From positions 1 through 9,650 of the forward strand of contig JBOHER010000496.1 of NCBI GenBank assembly GCA_050701115.1: a stretch of 9,650 nt of DNA, read 5' to 3'. The position numbers and the translations under genes were made by a program. The notes under the pieces were generated by a model. The model was not told the DNA's origin, made no database searches, and saw only the letters and a list, made by a program, of their open reading frames with translations. Shown one piece after another: positions 5,292-9,650 of the stretch. The DNA comes from JBOHER01 sp050701115 (GTDB lineage Bacteria > Actinomycetota > Actinomycetes > Mycobacteriales > Pseudonocardiaceae). Numbering within the stretch: the first letter of the stretch is position 1; every line of letters starts with the position of its first letter.

Positions 5292-6241
5292 ATGAGCGCA
5301 GCGCGGTCCGTGCTGATCTTGACTGACCGATTCGACCCCACCGCCGACCGGGTTGTCGAGCAACTGAACGAACGGGGCACACCAGTGTTTCGCTGCGATG
5401 TCGCCGAGTTCCCCGAGTCGCTGTCCGTGGCAGCCGAACTGGGCAGTTCAGGCTGGTCAGGGTGGCTGCGGACCGCGCGACGCTCACTCGATCTCGACGC
5501 GGTATCCGGGATCTACTACCGTCGGCCGACCCGCTTCGCCTTCCACCCGGACATGTCGGCCAACGAGCAGCGCTGGGCAGCTATCCAGGCTCGCATGGGG
5601 TTCGGCGGGCTGCTTGCGGCCGTCGGCCCGTGGTTGAACCACCCGCACCGCATCGGCTACGCCGAGTACAAACCCGCCGCCCTGCAGGCGGCCGTGGCAT
5701 GCGGACTCCGGGTGCCACGCACGCTGGTGACCAACGCACCCGAGAAGGCGCGCGAGTTCGTGGCAGAGGTAGGTGGGCGCGCGGTGTGTAAGCCGTTCGG
5801 CGGTGCCGGGGTCACCGACACCGACGGCCATCACCAGGTGTTCGCCGGCATCGTCACCCCGGACGAATGCGCCACTCCCAGCGTCGGGCGCACGATGCAC
5901 CTGTTCCAGCAGTGGGTGCCCAAGTCGTACGAGGTGCGGTTGACCGTGGTCGACGGCCAGTACTTCGCCGCCCGCATCGACAGCGCCTCCAGCGCAGGCT
6001 ACCTCGACTGGCGAGCCGACTACGACTCACTCACCTACACCCCGATCGAGACGCCCAATACCGTGCGGGCAAGAGTCGCAGCCCTGCTCGACATGCTAGG
6101 ACTGAGATTCGGCGCGCTCGACTTCGTAGTCGACCCGCGCGAGGAGTGGTGGCACCTGGAAACGAAGCGTGGATCGAGGACGAGACATCGATGCCGATCG
6201 CGGCGGCCATCGCCGACGCGCTGGAAGGAAAGACGAAATGA
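5292..6241 (+). pseudogene. tgmB: ATP-grasp graspetide ligase (maturase), frameshifted at the Glu-x-Asn motif
   Basis: This gene encodes the ATP-grasp enzyme expected to make the ester links in TgmA. Family features in order: VLILTDRFDPTADRVVEQL at 7-25, GIYYRRP at 73-79, WLNHP at 114-118, EYKPAALQ at 125-132, the nucleotide-binding CKPF with Lys167, LTVVDGQYFAARID at 217-230, and the metal-binding strand ALDF with Asp277. The frame is sound up to WWHLE (Glu290). There the family normally continues with Cys-Asn-Pro and a Gly/Gln-rich turn to Trp. Here only eight bases (6162-6169) remain before TGG at 6170. From that point the true C-terminus, WIEDETSMPIAAAIADALEG, lies in another frame and ends at TGA 6239-6241, overlapping tgmC as ATGA. 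Read literally, the frame instead continues to 6317 with an Arg-rich nonsense tail. A net loss of about 16 bases fits. GGAGGA sits 7 nt before the ATG. Confidence 0.82.
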
Positions 6242-7419
6242 CCGAGCCCGCATCCCTCTCGGCGCTGCAGTCCGCCTTGGCAGACGAACTTGCCGCCAAA
6301 GGCCACGTGACCGATGACCGATGGCTCGCGGCGTTCCGTGCCATCCCCCGCGACGCGTTCGTGCCGTACTTCTTCACACCACACCGCGACCGGCCAGGCT
6401 GGCACATCGTGCGGCGACCGTCGCAGGAATGGGCTGAAGCCGTCTACAGCTCGGATGCATTGATCACCCAGCTTGACGGCCACGACCCCACGACCGCAGA
6501 CACCGATATCGAAGGTGGCACCGTCACATCGTCCAGCAGCGCCCCATCATTGATGGGCGTCATGCTCGAAGCGCTCAACGTGCACGACGGGCACCGCACG
6601 CTCGAAGTCGGAACGGGCACGGGATACAACGCCGGACTGCTGTGCCATCGGCTCGGCGACAGCCAAGTCGCGAGCGTGGACGTGGATGCCGTTCTCGTCG
6701 AACGAGCAAGGCAACGGCTTGCCGCATTCGACTACCACCCTCACCTGCACACCGGAGACGGCCGCGAAGGCTCGCCAGAATGGGCACCCTACGACCGCAT
6801 AATCGCCACAGTCGGCATCACGGCAGTGCCACGCGCGTGGGTCGACCAGACCCGCGACGGCGGCAAGATCCTCGCCCCGTTCGATCAGCACGGCCGTGGT
6901 GGCCTGCTCACCCGGCTCACCGTCAGCGACGGTCGCGCCGAAGGACCATTCCTGACCGACTGCGGATGGTTCATGGGCATCCGTAGCACGCGTCGCGACG
7001 CCGCCTTCCGAGCGTTCCGCGACGTAGCGGACTACCAAGGCGCGCACCGCACAACCGCCCTCCCCGTCGAGACCGCCACGGACGCCGCGCAAGACTTCGC
7101 CTTCTTCCTCGCACTGCGCACCGGCGGCTACGACAACATGAGCTTCAGCCCCGACGACGGCGGCCCAACCCAAACCTGGCTCGCTGACCGAACCGACGCA
7201 TGGGTTTGCCACACCAGCAGTGACGGCGACAACGCGCACCACGTCAGGCAAGGCGGGCCATCCCGACTCTGGGACCGCATCGAGGCCGCCCACGACGAGT
7301 GGCGCAGCCTCGGCGAACCCACCCGCGATCGGTTCGGACTCACCGTCGAACCCGATGGCGCGCACACGACCTGGCTGGACGAGCCCAACGGCCCGAACAC
7401 CTGGCATCTCGAAGCGTAG
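6238..7419 (+). CDS. tgmC: PIMT-like methyltransferase of the graspetide system
   Basis: The predicted protein of 393 residues is homologous to protein L-isoaspartate O-methyltransferase with a long extra C-terminal domain, as in methyltransferases of ATP-grasp peptide clusters. It uses SAM to methylate an Asp side chain; in fuscimiditide and amycolimiditide this leads to a stable aspartimide. Visible PIMT features: AFRAIPRDAFVP at 32-43, TVTSSSSAP at 95-103 where PIMTs carry the substrate-binding Ser region, motif I LEVGTGTGYNAGLL at 122-135, the acidic SVDVD at 146-150, HTGDGREG at 171-178, and RIIATVGITAVPRAWVDQ at 187-204 then GGKIL. ATG 6238 is chosen because it has GGAAGGAAA upstream and overlaps the original tgmB stop as ATGA. 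The open frame runs further left, but only through the disrupted tgmB end. The gene itself is intact. Its substrate is presumably the ester-linked TgmA. Confidence 0.88.
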   Translation: MTEPASLSALQSALADELAAKGHVTDDRWLAAFRAIPRDAFVPYFFTPHRDRPGWHIVRRPSQEWAEAVYSSDALITQLDGHDPTTADTDIEGGTVTSSSSAPSLMGVMLEALNVHDGHRTLEVGTGTGYNAGLLCHRLGDSQVASVDVDAVLVERARQRLAAFDYHPHLHTGDGREGSPEWAPYDRIIATVGITAVPRAWVDQTRDGGKILAPFDQHGRGGLLTRLTVSDGRAEGPFLTDCGWFMGIRSTRRDAAFRAFRDVADYQGAHRTTALPVETATDAAQDFAFFLALRTGGYDNMSFSPDDGGPTQTWLADRTDAWVCHTSSDGDNAHHVRQGGPSRLWDRIEAAHDEWRSLGEPTRDRFGLTVEPDGAHTTWLDEPNGPNTWHLEA

Positions 7420-7584
7420 ACATGCCCGATCGCCTGCTGGGCGCTGTTGGAAGACGCCGTAGGCGCGCAGCGCGTGGTCGGCGTCCATCCGATAGGAGGA
7501 GACGGCTCGGGCCTGGCCGTCATGAGGTGCGCCCGGCACCGTCAACCATCTGTAACGGGGTGAACACGGGACGGAGTTGGGCGG

Positions 7585-8235
7585 ATGCTTCGCAAAGGAC
7601 GCAGCGGCAGGGGCCTTGTCGGCTCGATCTTCGGCGCACTTGGGGCACTGCTGACGAACTTCAAGATGCTCACCGGCATCCTCGTCGTCGCTGCTGCGGC
7701 GTGGGCGGCCATGAACCTCTACCTGCCGAACGCTGGCAAGTTCTCCTGCCACTGGAAACCCGCCATCCTCGGCGCCGGAGTCGCGCATGCCGATGAAGGT
7801 TGTCCAGAGTCGCTGCGAGGGGCCTGGTCAGATAGCGAATGGGCGGCCGACCGGATTGCAGAGCTGGGGACCGACCTCACGGCCGGGCGGGTCTACGAAG
7901 ACGGGGTGCCGCACTACTTCGACAGCACCCAGAACTCGGACTCCGAGACCGCGCTCAAGGTGGGCCGCGAGGTCGGTGCCTTCCCAAGCAAGGGGCGCCC
8001 TGTCGTGGTCGATCATGTCGAGGTGAAGGTCGCCGCAGCGATGCGCGAAGGCGACGTCGCCACGGGCGTCTTGGTGATCAACCACCCGGATGGCCCTTGC
8101 CGTCGTAAGTCCCGGCAGGACGTGTATCGGTGCATGCTGATCGTGCCCCGCCTGCTCGCGCCGGGCACAACCCTGCTCGTATGGTGGCAAGACAACGCGG
8201 GAACAATCAGGAAGCACGTGTTTAAGGGGCGCTGA
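7585..8235 (+). CDS. Membrane-anchored DddA/SCP1.201-like cytidine deaminase toxin
   Basis: A predicted 216-residue protein. After a basic start (MLRKGRSGRG) there is one membrane segment at about 28-47, then a domain resembling the SCP1.201/DddA-like deaminases of bacterial polymorphic toxins. Key residues: His144 and Glu146 in DHVEVKVAAAMRE, matching the catalytic His-Val-Glu; LVINHPDGPC at 163-172, matching the NHP-Gly-(Pro/Thr)-Cys signature; a second Cys at 183; and LLAPGTTLLVWW at 190-201. The two zinc-ligand Cys residues are separated by ten residues instead of the usual two. Upstream GRVYEDGVPHYFDSTQNSDS fits the domain's N-terminal strand. No WXG100, RHS or other trafficking domain is visible. 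CGGAG lies about 8 nt before the ATG. The next gene, two bases away, is an Imm1 protein, supporting toxin function. dsDNA cytosine deamination is inference. Confidence 0.75.
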   Translation: MLRKGRSGRGLVGSIFGALGALLTNFKMLTGILVVAAAAWAAMNLYLPNAGKFSCHWKPAILGAGVAHADEGCPESLRGAWSDSEWAADRIAELGTDLTAGRVYEDGVPHYFDSTQNSDSETALKVGREVGAFPSKGRPVVVDHVEVKVAAAMREGDVATGVLVINHPDGPCRRKSRQDVYRCMLIVPRLLAPGTTLLVWWQDNAGTIRKHVFKGR

Positions 8236-8237
8236 AC

Positions 8238-8771
8238 GTGACCGAGACCGCTGCGAGTCCGCTGGCAAGATCCGACCTCGCGCACGCTGCCGAGTTCCCG
8301 CTGATCGCGTCGGGCGTATTCCAGTTTCAGGACGCCTCTTACGACGTCCAGTTCATAACCGAGTCCGGACTTCTGGATTGTCTGGACTACATGACGAGCC
8401 GGGCCGCGAAGCCAGCCACACCCAGCCTGTACCTGTCAGCGGACGGCTACGAGCCATCCGCGCCTGAGTGGTCTCCGTCCAATCTCCGATTCGACTTTGA
8501 CCGCGAATCTGGCCTCGGCGCGGCCGTGCTGCTCGTCGTCGACAAGCATGACGACATCCACGCGTGGATGACCCACGGCGGTCAGGACCGAAGCGACGTC
8601 CATCTCGCCCATGACTCCTGGAACCCCAACGCGCGCCAGTTCCCACCCTGGGCGGTCGTTGACCTGCCGCACCTCCGGGAAGCAATCTGCCAGTGGGCCT
8701 TCGGCGACGTGATCCCGCCACCCGCAGTCGGTTGGACACCGATGCCTGACGAGGAAATCGGCTGGTCCTAG
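8238..8771 (+). CDS. Imm1-family immunity protein
   Basis: A predicted 177-residue acidic, soluble protein without signal or membrane segments. It starts at GTG 8238, two bases after the deaminase stop, with AAGGGG 8 nt upstream. The fold pattern matches Imm1, the immunity family commonly paired with SCP1.201/DddA-like deaminases: a strand-rich middle with NLRFDFDRESGLGAAVLLVV (about residues 81-100), then PPWAVVDLPHLREAICQWAF (about 136-155) and a Trp-rich end (VGWTPMPDEEIGWS). It should bind and block the toxin in the cytoplasm. Its tight coupling to the toxin gene is itself good evidence for the pair. After its stop come 105 bases without a gene, and then the transposase. Confidence 0.75.
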   Translation: MTETAASPLARSDLAHAAEFPLIASGVFQFQDASYDVQFITESGLLDCLDYMTSRAAKPATPSLYLSADGYEPSAPEWSPSNLRFDFDRESGLGAAVLLVVDKHDDIHAWMTHGGQDRSDVHLAHDSWNPNARQFPPWAVVDLPHLREAICQWAFGDVIPPPAVGWTPMPDEEIGWS

Positions 8772-8820
8772 CGCGCGAGGGCACAACCGTGAAGATCCGT
8801 ATGGGCCCAATGCCACGTAG

Positions 8821-8876
8821 CCTAAGTTGATCAAGTGGTTGACCTGGTAGTTCGTGATCGAATCGGCGTGGCGTGA
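8821..8876 (+). mobile_element. Probable left end region of the insertion sequence
   Basis: Between the Imm1 gene and the transposase frame lies CCTAAGTTGATCAAGTGGTT, with an 8-bp palindrome TTGATCAA at 8827-8834. An IS4-family element should begin in this stretch with its terminal inverted repeat. The other end is outside the window, so neither the repeat nor the target duplication can be confirmed and the boundary is approximate. Confidence 0.3.
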
Positions 8877-8912
8877 TCACTTGGGGCTCGGTGGCTGGCA
8901 CGGTCGCCGGTC

Positions 8913-9650
8913 GTGGGCGAAGGTGTGGTGCGGCCGGATCAGGTGTCGCTGGGGGTGCTGGTCGCGGCGGTGTCGCGGGACGCGGTCGATGACGCGGTCG
9001 CGGTGTGCGGGGCCCGGGAGAAACGCTCGGACGCCGAGCTGCCCGCGCATGCGATCACGTATCTGACGTTGGCGTTGTGCCTGTTCCCTGAGGACGGCCA
9101 CGAGGAGGTCGCGACCAGGGTCAGCGGGTCACTGGACCGGTGGAACTGCTGGAACGCGGCCTGGACGGTGCCGACCGCCTCGGCGGCCACTCAGGCCCGG
9201 AAACGCCTGGGCCGCAGCGTGTTCCCGGGGCTGTTCGAACGCACCTGCGGCCCGGTCGCGGGCGAGGCCGGTGTGACTGCCGAGGCCGGGGCGTTGGGCA
9301 CCGCGCGCGGGTCGTTGCCGCGCCGGTGGCGGCTTTTGGCCATCGACGGGTTCGACGTCGACGTGCCCGGCGGCAAGCAGGACGCGGCCGAGTTCGGCTA
9401 CGCCGGGTCCGGAGACAACCGCTCGGCGTCCCCCGAGGCCAGGGTGGTCGCGTTGGCCGAGCGCGGCACTCACGCGTTCGTGGCCGCCGAGGTCGACGCC
9501 CACGCCGTGGGGGGGAGGGCCCTCGCGCGGCGGCTGTGTCCACGGCTGCGCGCCGATGAGTTGCCCACCGCCGACCGGGGCTTCTACTCCTGGCAGGCGT
9601 GGGACGCCGCGGCCGCGACCGGTGCGGCGCTGCTGTGGCGAGCCCCGACC
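8913..9650 (+). CDS. IS4-family transposase, 5' part
   Basis: An open frame runs from a TGA at 8874-8876 to the right edge without a stop. GTG 8913 is a reasonable start, giving about 246 visible residues; GTG 8925 or 8928 are alternatives. The product is a DDE transposase with an IS4-type N-terminal domain: VSLGVLVAAVSRDAVDDAVA, then REKRSDAELPAH, YLTLALCLFPEDGHEEVA, and TVPTASAATQARKRLG. The catalytic core follows with RRWRLLAIDGFDVDVPG (first catalytic Asp) and ELPTADRGFYSW (second Asp). The third acidic residue and the Y-R-E signature would lie beyond the window. Nothing in the visible part is truncated or frameshifted. It marks the right edge of the accessory segment. Confidence 0.88.
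   Translation, partial: MGEGVVRPDQVSLGVLVAAVSRDAVDDAVAVCGAREKRSDAELPAHAITYLTLALCLFPEDGHEEVATRVSGSLDRWNCWNAAWTVPTASAATQARKRLGRSVFPGLFERTCGPVAGEAGVTAEAGALGTARGSLPRRWRLLAIDGFDVDVPGGKQDAAEFGYAGSGDNRSASPEARVVALAERGTHAFVAAEVDAHAVGGRALARRLCPRLRADELPTADRGFYSWQAWDAAAATGAALLWRAPT

Noticed and set aside
6169..6237. Upstream extension of the methyltransferase start to 6169
   Set aside because: The extra 23 residues are simply the disrupted end of tgmB read out of frame. ATG 6238 has the ribosome site and the ATGA overlap.
7430..7540. Minus-strand reading with RMDADHALRAYGVFQQ, faintly like the end of an ANTAR domain
   Set aside because: Too short, with no start or flanking domain. The resemblance is not enough for a remnant call.
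6547..7788. Minus-strand open frame opposite tgmC
   Set aside because: It lies antisense to a clear methyltransferase. Its Val/Gly/Glu-rich product reflects codon bias on the other strand.
1..9650. tRNA, rRNA or CRISPR array
   Set aside because: I found no cloverleaf with a T-loop signature, no rRNA-like stretch and no regularly spaced direct repeats.

Overview
The window is high-GC DNA with strongly G/C-biased third codon positions, GTG starts and ATGA/GTGA start-stop overlaps, which points to an actinomycete. An IS4-type transposase, a DddA-like toxin with an Imm1 partner, and an ATP-grasp peptide cluster suggest a filamentous genus. I would guess Pseudonocardiales, with low confidence.

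Layout. (1) 1-508 holds the 5' part of a minus-strand hypothetical gene and the frameshifted remnant of a second one. (2) About 509-1165 has no convincing gene but carries a run of perfect hairpins and dyads. (3) 1179-1496 is cutA, probably leaderless. It converges on a minus-strand XRE/TPR-type regulator (1493-2913), and both genes stop in one CTAG. The regulator's zinc-ribbon N-terminus and its helix-turn-helix lie in different frames. (4) 2936-3216 is a divergent control region with a 13-bp-arm dyad and a 16-bp-arm inverted repeat. (5) 3217-7419 is a tightly packed plus-strand operon: a degenerate Prim-Pol-like protein, three unrecognised proteins, then a graspetide (omega-ester peptide) cassette of precursor tgmA, ATP-grasp ligase tgmB and PIMT-like methyltransferase tgmC. 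(6) 7585-8771 is a two-gene toxin-immunity unit: a membrane-anchored DddA-like deaminase and an Imm1 protein. (7) From about 8877 to the right edge runs the 5' part of an IS4-family transposase.

How the genes should work together. The precursor ends in a hairpin-like core. Its Thr residues and Asp/Glu residues sit at exactly mirror-image positions around a loop that contains Asp-Gly. TgmB would join Thr and acidic side chains by ester bonds. TgmC, related to protein isoaspartyl methyltransferase, would methylate an Asp, most simply the Asp-Gly one, and drive it to an aspartimide, as known for fuscimiditide and amycolimiditide. In this sequence tgmB is frameshifted exactly at the Glu-x-Asn metal-binding motif, so the pathway is either broken, completed in trans, or affected by a sequence error. 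The regulator also needs a frame change, so indel errors or real decay should be resolved before any functional reading.

The most noteworthy points are the symmetric graspetide core with its PIMT partner, the two frame breaks, the paired palindromes upstream of the operon, the hairpin-rich gene-free stretch before cutA, and an unusual single-pass DddA-like deaminase.
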